From Halomonas lysinitropha (GTDB taxonomy: Bacteria; Pseudomonadota; Gammaproteobacteria; Pseudomonadales; Halomonadaceae), in assembly GCF_902500215.1 (NCBI RefSeq), contig NZ_CABVOU010000043.1:1-64000 (forward strand): a DNA stretch of 64,000 nt, read 5' to 3'. A program made the translations under genes and the position numbers. Numbering within the stretch: the first letter of the stretch is position 1; every line of letters begins with the position of its first letter. This document shows, piece after piece, positions 8,981-22,856 of this stretch. Under the pieces are notes generated by a model, which saw nothing but the letters and a program-made list of their open reading frames with translations, had not been told where the DNA came from and ran no database searches.

Positions 8981-9407
8981 CCCTTCCCTGTATTACCTTT
9001 CTCATGGTTTTTGCTGATAAGCCGGCTCAATCGCTTGCCCGGCGTATTGCCGTGTCCAGGCAGCCCGACGCTCCCGCACTGTCATTTTGCTCGATATCGG
9101 CTTGACAACCCCCTTGACTTGTCCACTTTCCCGCCCCCTAGGGGTCGACCTGTGCACAGTCTCGCCCCTAACCCGCATGGTTACCGGCTTCCCGAATTAA
9201 CCCTTTAATTTCAATGGTTTGCAATAGGTTAAAAATTGATCAATCTAAGTCGGCTCCGCTGTTCATGGCGATTCCGCGACCTTTTCGAGAGGTTTTGAAC
9301 AGGTTTATCCACAGAATGTGTGGAAAACGGCCGGCGCCGGCAGCGCACGCCTCTCTGTCGTGAAGTCAACCCTGCGGAGTGGAGGCTCTAGAGACCCAGG
9401 AACACGA
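8981..9407. other. Gene-free region with an AT-rich patch and two DnaA-box-like sites
   Basis: 427 bp with no credible gene between tRNA-Glu and the gltA terminator. An AT-rich patch (about 9195-9246) includes TTAACC/GGTTAA arms (9197-9202, 9227-9232) and the palindrome ATTGATCAAT (9235-9244). Sixty bases on, TTATCCACA (9305-9313) and, inverted, TTTTCCACA (9319-9327, minus strand) both match the DnaA-box consensus TTWTNCACA. A 65-codon frame (9011-9208) looks random. What the region does is unknown. Confidence 0.5.
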
Positions 9408-9431
9408 AAGGCCGCCCTCTTGGGCGGCCTT
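9408..9431 (-). terminator. Intrinsic terminator of gltA
   Basis: A 10-bp stem (9408-9417 with 9422-9431, loop TCTT), 35 bp beyond the gltA stop, followed on the minus strand by TCGTGTTCC. Confidence 0.75.
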
Positions 9432-9466
9432 CCTGGCGGTACGGGCGTGAGCGCTGCTGTCGGTGC

Positions 9467-10753
9467 TCAGCTGGCTGGGTAGTCGCGCTGAGTGTGGCCG
9501 ATATAGAGCTGACGCGGGCGGCCGATCTTGTAGGGTTCGCTGATCATCTCGTGCCAGTGGGAGATCCAGCCGATGGTTCGCGACACGGCGAAAATCACCG
9601 TGAACATGTTCTTCGGTATGCCCATGGCCTTGAGAATGATGCCGGAGTAGAAGTCGACGTTCGGGTAGAGCTTGCGCTCGATGAAGTAGTCATCTTCGAG
9701 AGCAATCTGCTCCAGGCGCTTGGCGATCTTCAACTGCGGGTCGTCGGCCAGGCCCAGTTCGGCCAGCACCTCGTCGCAGGTTTCCTTCATTACCTTGGCG
9801 CGTGGATCGAAGTTCCGGTACACGCGGTGTCCGAAGCCCATCAGCTTGAAGGGATCGTCCTTGTCCTTGGCCTTGTCGATGAAGCGCTGGATGTTCTCTT
9901 CGGATTCGTCGCCGATCTCGTCGAGCATGTTGAGCACCGCTTCGTTGGCGCCGCCGTGGGCCGGACCCCAGAGAGCTGCAATGCCGGCGCTGATGCAGGC
10001 AAAGGGATTGGCACCGGTGGAGCCGGCCAGGCGCACCGTCGAGGTCGAAGCGTTCTGCTCGTGGTCAGCGTGCAACATGAAGATGCGGTCCATGGCCTTG
10101 GCATAGACCGGGTTGATCTCGTACTTCTCGCAGGGGTTGCTGAACATCATGTAGAGGAAGTTCTCAGCATAGCTCAGATCATTGCGCGGATAGTTGAACG
10201 GCTGGCCGATGTTGTACTTGTAGGACATCGCGGCGATGGTCGGCATCTTGGCGATCAGGCGAATGGCGCTGATCTCCCGATCCTCCTGCACGTTGATGTT
10301 CAGATGGTCGTGGTAGAAAGCGGCCAGGCCGCCGACTACGCCACACAGGATCGACATCGGGTGAGCGTCGCGGCGGAAGCCCTTGAAGAAGTTGTTGATC
10401 TGGTCGTGGACCATGGTGTGGTTGGTGATGCGCGACTTGAAGTTCTCGTACTGAGAGTCATCAGGGAGATCGCCGAACATCAGCAGGTAGCAAAGCTCGA
10501 CGAAGTCGGACTCCTTCGCCAGCTGGTCGATCGGGTAGCCGCGATGCAACAGCACCCCCTTGCCGCCGTCGATATAGGTGATCGCCGATTGGCAGGAGGA
10601 GGTTGCCATGAAACCCGGGTCGTAGGTGAAGAGGCCTTCGGCACCGAGGCCGCGTACGTCGATGACGTCGGGGCCCAGGGTGCCGGAGTAGATCGGCAGG
10701 TCGATCGGATTCTCCAGACCGTCTACCGTCAATGTCGCTTTCCTGTCAGCCAT
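9467..10753 (-). CDS. gltA: Citrate synthase (type II, NADH-regulated class)
   Basis: 428 residues from the ATG at 10753, preceded by GAGAGGAGG; an in-frame ATG seven codons upstream has no such site. It condenses oxaloacetate and acetyl-CoA to citrate. The [14 protein letters not shown] start, the [12 protein letters not shown] and [14 protein letters not shown] catalytic regions and the length match the hexameric gammaproteobacterial enzyme. It is transcribed divergently from sdhCDAB-suc and so shares a regulatory region with the rest of the TCA cluster, as in Pseudomonas. Confidence 0.97.
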   Translation of the reverse strand: MADRKATLTVDGLENPIDLPIYSGTLGPDVIDVRGLGAEGLFTYDPGFMATSSCQSAITYIDGGKGVLLHRGYPIDQLAKESDFVELCYLLMFGDLPDDSQYENFKSRITNHTMVHDQINNFFKGFRRDAHPMSILCGVVGGLAAFYHDHLNINVQEDREISAIRLIAKMPTIAAMSYKYNIGQPFNYPRNDLSYAENFLYMMFSNPCEKYEINPVYAKAMDRIFMLHADHEQNASTSTVRLAGSTGANPFACISAGIAALWGPAHGGANEAVLNMLDEIGDESEENIQRFIDKAKDKDDPFKLMGFGHRVYRNFDPRAKVMKETCDEVLAELGLADDPQLKIAKRLEQIALEDDYFIERKLYPNVDFYSGIILKAMGIPKNMFTVIFAVSRTIGWISHWHEMISEPYKIGRPRQLYIGHTQRDYPAS

Positions 10754-10828
10754 ACTGGCCTCCTCTCGAGTCATGGTGGGACGTTTACGTCGTCAGTCCG
10801 CAGATGGTGCCGGCGAAAAGGTTTGCCC

Positions 10829-10856
10829 ACTATAGAAGCGTGTCAGCGATTGTCAA
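10829..10856 (-). promoter_or_regulatory. Sigma-70 promoter of gltA
   Basis: On the minus strand TTGACA (10851-10856), a 16-bp spacer and TATAGT (10829-10834), about 75 bp ahead of the gltA ATG. A hairpin-forming ATGGTGC-TTT-GCACCAT lies upstream at 10920-10936 and could be an operator. Confidence 0.8.
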
Positions 10857-11040
10857 TTCCACCATTGTGCGCCTATCGTTGTACTTTAGTCTGTTAAATG
10901 TAAGAGACTTGTACAGAAAATGGTGCTTTGCACCATAGCGGTGCCGCAAGAGCCGGGGCAACATCGGGGGATGGCTAGTGAAAGCCCATCAGCGCCGAGA
11001 AATCGGCCTTCCACCATGGTCGAGTACGCTCTGTGTCCAT

Positions 11041-11069
11041 TTGTCATGGCAGGGGGATGTCCCTATAAT
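11041..11069 (+). promoter_or_regulatory. Sigma-70 promoter of the sdhCDAB-suc operon
   Basis: TTGTCA (11041-11046), a 17-bp spacer and perfect TATAAT (11064-11069). The predicted start is near 11076, leaving a leader of about 110 nt before sdhC. The rest of the ~430-bp gltA-sdhC gap holds two direct TTGTAC copies near 10879 and 10909 and no gene. Confidence 0.8.
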
Positions 11070-11186
11070 ATTAGCGCGCGACTGGCAGGAACCGGTGGTC
11101 GTGTCCAACTCGGCCACAATCGAGTCCCTTCCCGAAACCACCGCCCGCTCGGGCCTTGTCCGACGACCCAACAGCGGGCCAAGAGA

Positions 11187-11576
11187 GTGTGTAGAGCCGT
11201 GAATAGCAAACGACCCGTAAATCTGGATCTGTCCACGATACAGTTCCCTCTTCCCGCCCTGACGTCGATCGCTCATCGCATCTCCGGCGTCATCCTCTTC
11301 ATCGGCCTGATCTTCGCCTTTTGGGCGCTCGATACGTCGCTCTCCTCACCGGCCGGATTCGCGGCCGTGAGTGACGCCCTGGCCCACAACCTTCTGGCCA
11401 AGCTGATCGCCTGGGGGCTGCTGTCCGCCCTGGCCTTCCACTTCGTGGCCGGCGTCAAGCATCTGCTGATGGACATGGATATCGGCGTGACCCTCGAGGG
11501 AGGTGTCAAGAAGGCGCAGATCACCGTGGTGGTGAGCGTGGTCCTGATCATTCTGGCTGGAGTCTGGGTATGGTAA
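11187..11576 (+). CDS. sdhC: Succinate dehydrogenase cytochrome b556 subunit
   Basis: 129 residues from a GTG at 11187; a second GTG at 11199 would give 125. The first choice aligns residue for residue with the E. coli start and length, though neither site has a strong Shine-Dalgarno sequence. Three transmembrane helices anchor complex II. RPVNLDL and SIAHRISGVI (the haem/quinone-site helix) are family signatures, and the His in LSALAFHFVAGVKHL is a likely haem ligand. It overlaps sdhD by 7 bp. First gene of the operon. Confidence 0.92.
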   Translation: MCRAVNSKRPVNLDLSTIQFPLPALTSIAHRISGVILFIGLIFAFWALDTSLSSPAGFAAVSDALAHNLLAKLIAWGLLSALAFHFVAGVKHLLMDMDIGVTLEGGVKKAQITVVVSVVLIILAGVWVW

Positions 11577-11917
11577 CCAACATCACGAATCTCGGCCGTA
11601 GCGGTCTCTCCGACTGGTTGCTCCAGCGCGTTTCGGCGGTCGTCCTGGCGCTCTATACTCTCTTCATCGTCGGCTTCCTGTTGCTCAGCCCCGGCCTGGA
11701 CTACGCGGCCTGGAGCGGGCTCTTCTCCGCTACCTGGATGCGCATCTTCTCGCTGCTGGCCTTCATCTCCCTGGCGGCCCATGCCTGGGTCGGTCTCTGG
11801 ACAGTGACCACCGACTACCTCAAGTCGACCGGCGTTCGCCTCGCCGTCCAGCTCATCATTATCCTGGCCATCTTCGTGTTCCTGGTCTGGGGCATCACCG
11901 TTCTGTGGGGAGCCTGA
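11570..11917 (+). CDS. sdhD: Succinate dehydrogenase hydrophobic membrane anchor
   Basis: 115 residues, three transmembrane segments (about 20-42, 53-75 and 88-110). It completes the cytochrome b membrane anchor with SdhC. LSDWLLQRVSAVVLALY near the N-terminus and HAWVGLWTVTTDYL with a conserved His are typical. It starts inside the last codons of sdhC, implying coupled translation, and is followed 3 bp later by sdhA. Confidence 0.92.
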   Translation: MVTNITNLGRSGLSDWLLQRVSAVVLALYTLFIVGFLLLSPGLDYAAWSGLFSATWMRIFSLLAFISLAAHAWVGLWTVTTDYLKSTGVRLAVQLIIILAIFVFLVWGITVLWGA

Positions 11918-11920
11918 TTC

Positions 11921-13693
11921 ATGTCCACCATGCGTAGCCTGTCTTTCGACGCCATCATCATCGGCGGGGGTGGTGCCGGCCTGCGGGCCGCCCTCGAGCT
12001 GGCCAAGTCCGGCAAGAAGACCGCCGTGCTGTCCAAGGTCTTCCCGACCCGCTCGCACACCGTCTCTGCCCAGGGCGGCATCACCTGTGCCATCGCCTCG
12101 GCGGACCCCGACGACGACTGGCGTTGGCACATGTACGACACCGTCAAGGGCGGCGACTACATCGCCGACCAGGACGCCTCCGAGTATATGTGTTCCGAGG
12201 GTCCCAAGGCGGTGTTCGAGCTCGAGCACATGGGCCTGCCGTTCTCCCGCTTCGACAACGGCCGTATCTACCAGCGCCCGTTCGGTGGTCAGTCCAAGGA
12301 CTTCGGTAAGGGCGGCCAGGCGGCACGGACCTGTGCCGCTGCCGACCGCACCGGCCACGCCCTGCTGCACACGCTCTATCAGAACAACCTGAAGAATAAC
12401 ACCACCTTCCTCAACGAATGGTACGCCGTCGACCTGGTCAAGAATGCCGACGGCGACGTGGTGGGCTGTATCGCCATGGACATCGAGACCGGCGAAGTGG
12501 TGCACGTGAAGTCCAAGGCCACCGTCATGGCCACCGGCGGGGCGGGGCGCATCTTCGCCTCCACCACCAATGCCCTGATCAACACCGGCGACGGCATCGG
12601 CATGGCGCTGCGCGCCGGTTTCCCGATGCAGGACATGGAGATGTGGCAGTTCCACCCCACCGGCATCTACGGCGCGGGGACCCTGGTGACCGAGGGCTGC
12701 CGCGGTGAGGGCGGCTACCTGGTCAACAAGGACGGCGAGCGCTTCATGGAGCGTTACGCACCCAACGCCAAGGACCTGGCCGGCCGCGATGTGGTCGCGC
12801 GCTCCATGGTCATGGAGATCCTCGAGGGCCGCGGTTGCGGTGAGAAGGGCGACCACGTCTTCCTCAAGCTGGATCACCTGGGGGAGGACGTCCTCGGCAA
12901 GCGCCTGCCCGGTATCGTCGAGCTGTCCAAGACCTTCGCCCACGTGGACCCGGCCAAGGAGCCGATCCCGGTCGTCCCGACCTGTCACTACATGATGGGC
13001 GGGATTCCGACCAACGTGCACGGCCAGGCGATCATGCAGGACGCCGACGGCAACGACCAGATCGTGGGGGGGCTCTTCGCCTGCGGCGAGGCAGCCTGCG
13101 TATCGGTCCACGGTGCCAACCGCCTGGGCGGCAACTCGCTGCTCGACCTGGTGGTGTTCGGTCGCGCAGCCGGCATGTTCATCGAAGGCGCGCTCAACGA
13201 GGGCATCGAGTACCTCGAGGCCTCCGAGTCCGATGTCCAGTCCGCCATGAAGCGTATCACGCGCTGGAACGAGTCCGAGGATGGTGAGACCGTCCCCGAG
13301 CTCAAGCGCGACCTGCAGGACATCATGCAGACCTCCTTCGGCGTGTTCCGCGAAGAGAAGAACATGCAGGAGGGCGTCAAGCGCCTCGAGGAGCTGCGCG
13401 AGCGGATCGCCAACGCCTACCTGCCGGACAAGTCCCATACCTTCAACACCGCGCGCGTCGAAGCGCTGGAACTGGATAACCTGATGGAAGTGGCCGAGGC
13501 CACCGCCATTGCGGCCCTGGAGCGCAAGGAAAGCCGTGGCGCCCATTCCCGCTACGACTACCCGGATCGCGACGACGTCAACTGGCTGAAGCACTCACTC
13601 TACTTCCCGGCCGAGAAGCGACTGGGCAAGCGAGATGTGAACTTCGCACCCAAGACCGTCGACATGTTCGAGCCGAAAGTCCGCACCTACTAA
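11921..13693 (+). CDS. sdhA: Succinate dehydrogenase flavoprotein subunit
   Basis: 590 residues. It oxidises succinate to fumarate with covalently bound FAD at the cytoplasmic face of complex II. The nucleotide motif [17 protein letters not shown] opens the protein, and [12 protein letters not shown] carries the histidine that binds FAD. The active-site HPTGIYGAG and [20 protein letters not shown] segments are intact. GGGGAG precedes the ATG. Length is normal for the family. Confidence 0.97.
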   Translation: MSTMRSLSFDAIIIGGGGAGLRAALELAKSGKKTAVLSKVFPTRSHTVSAQGGITCAIASADPDDDWRWHMYDTVKGGDYIADQDASEYMCSEGPKAVFELEHMGLPFSRFDNGRIYQRPFGGQSKDFGKGGQAARTCAAADRTGHALLHTLYQNNLKNNTTFLNEWYAVDLVKNADGDVVGCIAMDIETGEVVHVKSKATVMATGGAGRIFASTTNALINTGDGIGMALRAGFPMQDMEMWQFHPTGIYGAGTLVTEGCRGEGGYLVNKDGERFMERYAPNAKDLAGRDVVARSMVMEILEGRGCGEKGDHVFLKLDHLGEDVLGKRLPGIVELSKTFAHVDPAKEPIPVVPTCHYMMGGIPTNVHGQAIMQDADGNDQIVGGLFACGEAACVSVHGANRLGGNSLLDLVVFGRAAGMFIEGALNEGIEYLEASESDVQSAMKRITRWNESEDGETVPELKRDLQDIMQTSFGVFREEKNMQEGVKRLEELRERIANAYLPDKSHTFNTARVEALELDNLMEVAEATAIAALERKESRGAHSRYDYPDRDDVNWLKHSLYFPAEKRLGKRDVNFAPKTVDMFEPKVRTY

Positions 13694-13704
13694 GGGGAGT
13701 CACG

Positions 13705-14415
13705 ATGTCCAAGCTTCAGGTATCCCTGTACCGCTACAACCCGGAAACCGACTCCGCGCCCTACATGCAGGAGTTCCAAGTCGACACCCAGGGTCGCGAC
13801 CTGATGGTGCTCGACGTCCTGCACCTGGCCAAGGAGCAGGACAATGGCCTGGCCTTTCGCCGCAGCTGCCGCGAGGGCGTGTGCGGTTCCGACGGGATGA
13901 ACATGAACGGCAAGAACGGTCTGGCCTGCATCACACCGCTCTCCGAGGTGGTGAAGGGCAACAAGCTGACATTGCGTCCGCTGCCGGGCCTGCCGGTCAT
14001 TCGCGACCTGGTGGTCGACATGGGCCTGTTCTACCAGCAGTACGAGCGCATTCAGCCGTACCTGCAGAACGACGAGCCGGCGCCAGCCATCGAGCGCCTG
14101 CAGTCGCCGGAAGAGCGCGACAAGCTGGATGGCCTCTACGAGTGCATCCTGTGTGCCTGCTGCTCCACTGCCTGCCCATCGTTCTGGTGGAACCCGGAAA
14201 AGTTCGTTGGTCCGGCCGGCCTGCTGCAGTCCTACCGGTTCCTGGCGGACTCCCGCGACACGGCCACCCGTGAACGCCTGACAGATCTCGAGGATCCTTT
14301 CTCTGTATTTCGCTGCCGCGGGATCATGAACTGCGTCGCGGTCTGCCCCAAGGGGCTCAACCCGACGCGGGCGATCGGCAAGATCCGCGAGATGCTACTG
14401 GCAGATGCCACTTAA
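13705..14415 (+). CDS. sdhB: Succinate dehydrogenase iron-sulfur subunit
   Basis: 236 residues. It carries electrons from SdhA to quinone through three clusters. The [2Fe-2S] site is in SCREGVCGSDGMNMNG, with Asp in place of one Cys as in E. coli. The [4Fe-4S] and [3Fe-4S] ligands are in YECILCACCSTACPS and CRGIMNCVAVCPKGLNP. GGGGAG precedes the ATG. It is followed by a 217-bp gap with strong secondary structure before sucA. Confidence 0.97.
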   Translation: MSKLQVSLYRYNPETDSAPYMQEFQVDTQGRDLMVLDVLHLAKEQDNGLAFRRSCREGVCGSDGMNMNGKNGLACITPLSEVVKGNKLTLRPLPGLPVIRDLVVDMGLFYQQYERIQPYLQNDEPAPAIERLQSPEERDKLDGLYECILCACCSTACPSFWWNPEKFVGPAGLLQSYRFLADSRDTATRERLTDLEDPFSVFRCRGIMNCVAVCPKGLNPTRAIGKIREMLLADAT

Positions 14416-14435
14416 ATCGTGGCCTGCCGCTTGTT

Positions 14436-14529
14436 ATCATGCTCACTGCTCTTGGGCTGCGGCAAGACGTCGCAGCCGATTCCGGTGCGGAGCATGATGA
14501 GTGGAGCCGGTACCCAGGGTACCGGCTCC
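14436..14529 (+). other. Multi-hairpin element between sdhB and sucA
   Basis: A 9-bp outer inverted repeat (ATCATGCTC 14436-14444 with GAGCATGAT 14490-14498) encloses a 7-bp inner one (14455-14461 with 14471-14477). It is followed after four bases by a perfect 12-bp hairpin (14503-14514 with 14518-14529, loop CAG). No U-run follows, so a simple terminator is unlikely. An mRNA stabiliser, processing site or attenuator separating sdh from suc expression is possible. The rest of the gap to 14632 holds no gene. Confidence 0.6.
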
Positions 14530-14632
14530 TGACCATGGAATTCATGATGTCCTCGCTCCGGCAGGGCACCAGCGATGTCGATGCGGGCGTGTCGGCGCCG
14601 ATACCACCCCATCAGTGCAGGGTGACCAAGAG

Positions 14633-17461
14633 ATGCAACAAGGCATAATGGAGTTGATGTGGCGCTCCTCCCACGTGAGTGGCGGCAATGCCCACTATGT
14701 GGAAGCGCTCTACGAACAGTACCTCGATGACCCCTCCGCCGTTCCCGACGAATGGCGCCAGTATTTTGATCAGTTGCCTCGGCCCGAGGGTGGGGCCAGG
14801 CACGATGTTCCGCTTGAACCGATACGCGAGCAGTTCTATCAGTTGGGTCGCCAACGGCGCACTACCCAGGCCGCTGCCGCCAGTGACGAGAACAAGAAGC
14901 AGGTCAAGGTTCTCCAGCTGATCAATGCGTATCGCTTCCGCGGCCACCAGAAGGCCGATATCGACCCGCTTGGCCTGCGCGACCCCAAACCCATCCCCGA
15001 TCTCGACCTCTCCTTCCACCAGCTCTCGAAGGCGGATCTGGACACCGAGTTCCAGACCGGCTCCTTCTTCCTGGGGGTAGATAAGGCACCGCTCAAGGTA
15101 ATCGTCAACGCCCTGGAGCAGACCTACTGCCGATCCATCGGCTGCGAGATCATGCATATCGTCGATACCGAGGAGAAGCGCTGGTTGCAGCAGCGTTTCG
15201 AATCGGTGTGTTCGGCCCCCGAGTTCAGCCCGGACGTGCGCAAGCACGTGCTGGAGCGGCTGACCGCTGCCGAGGGCCTGGAGAGCTACCTGGCCTCCAA
15301 GTATCCCGGTACCAAGCGCTTTGGCCTCGAGGGCGGCGAAGCCTTCATCCCGATGATGGATGAGCTGATCCAGCGCGCCGGCGGCTACGGTACCAAGGAA
15401 GTAGTCATCGGCATGGCCCACCGCGGTCGCCTCAACCTGCTGGTCAATATCCTCGGCAAGAACCCCTCTGACCTGATCGACGAGTTCGACGGCAAGAAGG
15501 TCATCGAGCGCGGTTCGGGCGACGTCAAGTACCACCAGGGCTTCAGCTCCAACGTCATGACGCCGGGCGGCGAGGTGCACCTGGCGCTGTCCTTCAACCC
15601 GTCCCATCTGGAGATCGTCGCCCCGGTGGTCGAGGGGTCGGTGCGGGCTCGCCAGGACCGCCGCAACGATCCGGTCGGCAACAAGGTGCTGCCGATCAAC
15701 GTCCATGGCGATGCGGCCTTCGCCGGACAGGGCGTGGTCATGGAGACCTTCCAGATGTCCCAGACCCGTGCCTACAAGACCGGTGGCACGGTGCACATCG
15801 TCATCAACAACCAGGTGGGCTTCACCACTTCGCATCCCGAGGATTCGCGCTCCACCGAGTACTGCACCGACATCGCCAAGATGGTTCAGGCGCCCATCTT
15901 CCACGTCAACGGCGACGATCCCGATGCCGTGCTGCATGTCACTCAGGTCGCTCTCGACTATCGTCAGCAGTTCCATCACGACGTGGTCATCGATCTGGTC
16001 TGCTACCGCCGCCGTGGCCATAACGAGGCCGATGAGCCCTCCGGCACTCAGCCGATGATGTACAGCAAGATCAGGGAACATCCATCATCGCGGGCCCGCT
16101 ACATCGAGCGGCTGATCGGCGAGGGGCTGCTCGGTGATGACGATGCCAAGGCCATGATGGAGAAGTACCGGGACGACCTGATGGCCGGCAATCACGTGGC
16201 CAACGCCCTGGTGCAGAAACCCAACAAGTCGCTGTTCGTCGATTGGACCCCCTATCTGGGTCATGAGTGGACCGGCCATGCTGACACCACTGTCGACATG
16301 AAGCTGCTGCAGCGTCTCGCCGGGAAAATGTGCGAAGTCCCCGATGGGGTCGAAGTGCAGCGCCAGGTGGCCAAGATCTACGAGGATCGACGCAAGATGC
16401 AGGCCGGTGGCCTGGCCGCCAACTGGGGCTTCGCCGAGACCCTGGCCTACGCCACGCTGCTCGACGAGGGCCATCCCGTACGCATCACCGGCCAGGACGT
16501 CGGTCGTGGCACCTTCTCCCACCGCCACGCGGTGGTGCACAACCAGAAGGACGGCAGTGCCTACGTGCCCCTCCAGTACATGGCTGACGGCCAGCCGCGC
16601 TTCACCATTCACGACTCCTTTCTATCGGAAGAGGCGGTGCTGGCTTTCGAGTACGGCTACTCGACGACCGCTCCCAATGACCTGGTGGTCTGGGAAGCCC
16701 AGTTCGGCGACTTCTTCAACGGCGCACAGGTGGTGGTCGACCAGTTCATCTCTTCCGGCGAAACCAAGTGGGAGCGCCTGTGTGGACTGGCCATGCTGCT
16801 GCCCCATGGCTACGAAGGGCAGGGCCCCGAGCACTCCTCGGCGCGTCTCGAGCGTTTCCTGCAGATGTGTGCCGAGCACAACATGCAGGTCTGCGTGCCG
16901 ACCACTCCGGCGCAGATCTTCCATCTGCTGCGGCGCCAGGTGATCCGTCCGCTGAGAAAGCCACTGGTGGTGATGACGCCCAAGAGCCTGCTGCGCCACA
17001 AGTCGGCGATCTCGAGCCTCGAGGAGCTGGCCAATGGCCGCTTCCAGATGGTGCTGCCCGACCAGGGCAAGCTCGAGGCAGGGAAGGTCGAGCGCATCAT
17101 CCTCTGCGCCGGCAAGGTCTACTATGATCTGGCCAACTGGCGTGAGGAGAACACCCGCGAAGACACGGCGATCCTGCGCATCGAGCAGCTCTATCCCTTC
17201 CCGAAGGAGGAGCTCCTGGAAGCGATCAAGGATTACACCAATGTCACCGAGGTGGTCTGGTGCCAGGAGGAGCCGCTCAACCAGGGGGCCTGGTATTCGA
17301 GCCAGCACCACATGCGCGCCGTGGCTGACATGCTGCGCGATGGCCTGGGCGGCAAGCTCAAGTTTGCCGGTCGTCCGGCATCTGCGGCACCCGCGGCGGG
17401 CTACATGTCCGTGCACACCGAACAGCAGCGCCAGCTGGTGGAAGACGCCTTCAATCTTTGA
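14633..17461 (+). CDS. sucA: 2-oxoglutarate dehydrogenase E1 component
   Basis: 942 residues from the ATG at 14633, whose first 17 residues line up with the E. coli start; the open frame continues upstream through the hairpins. A thiamine-diphosphate enzyme that decarboxylates 2-oxoglutarate and passes the succinyl group to Suc[17 protein letters not shown] near the N-terminus, [18 protein letters not shown] and the ThDP/Mg region [14 protein letters not shown] are characteristic. It is 41 bp ahead of sucB. Confidence 0.97.
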   Translation: MQQGIMELMWRSSHVSGGNAHYVEALYEQYLDDPSAVPDEWRQYFDQLPRPEGGARHDVPLEPIREQFYQLGRQRRTTQAAAASDENKKQVKVLQLINAYRFRGHQKADIDPLGLRDPKPIPDLDLSFHQLSKADLDTEFQTGSFFLGVDKAPLKVIVNALEQTYCRSIGCEIMHIVDTEEKRWLQQRFESVCSAPEFSPDVRKHVLERLTAAEGLESYLASKYPGTKRFGLEGGEAFIPMMDELIQRAGGYGTKEVVIGMAHRGRLNLLVNILGKNPSDLIDEFDGKKVIERGSGDVKYHQGFSSNVMTPGGEVHLALSFNPSHLEIVAPVVEGSVRARQDRRNDPVGNKVLPINVHGDAAFAGQGVVMETFQMSQTRAYKTGGTVHIVINNQVGFTTSHPEDSRSTEYCTDIAKMVQAPIFHVNGDDPDAVLHVTQVALDYRQQFHHDVVIDLVCYRRRGHNEADEPSGTQPMMYSKIREHPSSRARYIERLIGEGLLGDDDAKAMMEKYRDDLMAGNHVANALVQKPNKSLFVDWTPYLGHEWTGHADTTVDMKLLQRLAGKMCEVPDGVEVQRQVAKIYEDRRKMQAGGLAANWGFAETLAYATLLDEGHPVRITGQDVGRGTFSHRHAVVHNQKDGSAYVPLQYMADGQPRFTIHDSFLSEEAVLAFEYGYSTTAPNDLVVWEAQFGDFFNGAQVVVDQFISSGETKWERLCGLAMLLPHGYEGQGPEHSSARLERFLQMCAEHNMQVCVPTTPAQIFHLLRRQVIRPLRKPLVVMTPKSLLRHKSAISSLEELANGRFQMVLPDQGKLEAGKVERIILCAGKVYYDLANWREENTREDTAILRIEQLYPFPKEELLEAIKDYTNVTEVVWCQEEPLNQGAWYSSQHHMRAVADMLRDGLGGKLKFAGRPASAAPAAGYMSVHTEQQRQLVEDAFNL

Positions 17462-17502
17462 GGCGCCCACCGGGACGAGAGAGAACAGACAAGGGAAACG
17501 AC

Positions 17503-20569
<3,067 letters not shown>

Positions 20570-20578
20570 GGACAACAA

Positions 20579-20680
20579 GCGCCACCGGCAGGTGGCGCAT
20601 CGCTTCCGGCCAAGTATCGGAGGCGAACGGTGGTGACACGGCAACCGCGGCCCAGAGGGCGCGAGGCGGGTCACCGTTCG
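20579..20680 (+). other. Hairpins in the lpdA-sucC junction
   Basis: An 8-bp stem with GGCA loop (20579-20586 with 20591-20598) directly follows lpdA. A 9-bp long-range repeat (CGAACGGTG 20624-20632 with CACCGTTCG 20672-20680) precedes sucC. No U-tract follows either. They may modulate mRNA stability or partial readthrough into sucCD. Confidence 0.5.
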
Positions 20681-20708
20681 AGTCACATGCAACCAATGGC
20701 ATGAATCG

Positions 20709-21874
<1,166 letters not shown>

Positions 21875-21875
<1 letters not shown>

Positions 21876-22747
21876 TGAGCATCCTGATCGACAAGAACAC
21901 CAAGGTCATCTGCCAGGGCTTCACCGGCGGCCAGGGGACCTTTCACTCCGAGCAGGCGATCGCCTACGGCACCCAGATGGTTGGCGGTGTGACACCGGGC
22001 AAGGGCGGCCAGGAGCACCTGGGCCTGCCGGTGTTCAACACTGTCAAGGAAGCCGTGGAGAAGACCGGTGCCGACGCCAGCGTGATCTATGTGCCGGCGG
22101 CGTTCTGCAAGGACTCCATCCTCGAGGCGGCCAACGCGGGCATCAAGCTGATCGTCTGCATCACCGAAGGCATTCCGACCCTGGACATGCTCGACGTCAA
22201 GGTGAAGTGCGACGAACTGGGTGTACGGCTGATCGGCCCCAACTGCCCCGGCGTGATCACCCCCGGCGAGAGCAAGATCGGCATCATGCCGGGCCATATC
22301 CACAAGCCGGGCAAGGTCGGTATCGTGTCGCGTTCCGGCACCCTGACCTATGAAGCCGTCAAGCAGACCACCGACCACGGCTTCGGCCAGTCCACCTGCG
22401 TGGGCATCGGCGGTGATCCGATCCCGGGCTCCAACTTCATCGATATCCTCGAGCAGTTCGAGAAGGATCCGGCGACCGAGGCGATCGTGATGATCGGCGA
22501 GATCGGCGGCACCGCCGAGGAAGAGGCGGCCGCCTACATCAAGGCCAACGTCTCCAAGCCGGTGGTCTCCTACATCGCCGGCGTCACCGCGCCTCCCGGC
22601 AAGCGCATGGGCCACGCCGGGGCGATCATTGCCGGCGGCAAGGGCACGGCGGACGAGAAGTTCGCTGCCCTGGAGGCTGCGGGCGTGAAGACCGTGCGCT
22701 CGCTGGCCGAGATCGGCGATGCACTGAAGGCAGCGACCGGCTGGTAA
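21875..22747 (+). CDS. sucD: Succinyl-CoA synthetase alpha subunit
   Basis: 290 residues. It carries the CoA site and the phosphohistidine loop. [18 protein letters not shown] opens the CoA-binding fold, [12 protein letters not shown] is conserved, and [17 protein letters not shown] contains the active-site histidine. It is joined to sucC by a TAATG overlap. Last gene of the operon, closed by a strong terminator. Confidence 0.97.
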
Positions 22748-22773
22748 GCTTTCGATTTGCCGTCGCGGGAAGT

Positions 22774-22800
22774 GAAAGGGCACCTTCGGGTGCCCTTTCT
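22774..22800 (+). terminator. Intrinsic terminator of the sdh-suc operon
   Basis: An 11-bp stem (22774-22784 with 22789-22799) capped by a stable TTCG tetraloop, 26 bp beyond the sucD stop. The arm ends in TTTCT. Confidence 0.88.
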
Positions 22801-22856
22801 GCATTTCGAAACAGGAGCTAGGCTTCGAGTTTCAAGACCATGCTTCGGAGATGCCC

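Noticed and set aside
9011-9208. 65-codon frame after tRNA-Glu
   Set aside because: Pro/Leu/Arg-rich random-looking translation, no ribosome-binding site.
9195-9327. Chromosomal replication origin
   Set aside because: Only two DnaA-box matches, no 13-mer array, and dnaA, dnaN, gidA or parAB are absent nearby. Kept only as a possible accessory DnaA site.
11273-13594. A 773-codon minus-strand frame opposite sdhC-sdhD-sdhA
   Set aside because: Shadow of sdhA and its neighbours. Composition is His/Gly/Val-rich and typical of the antisense frame of a high-GC gene.
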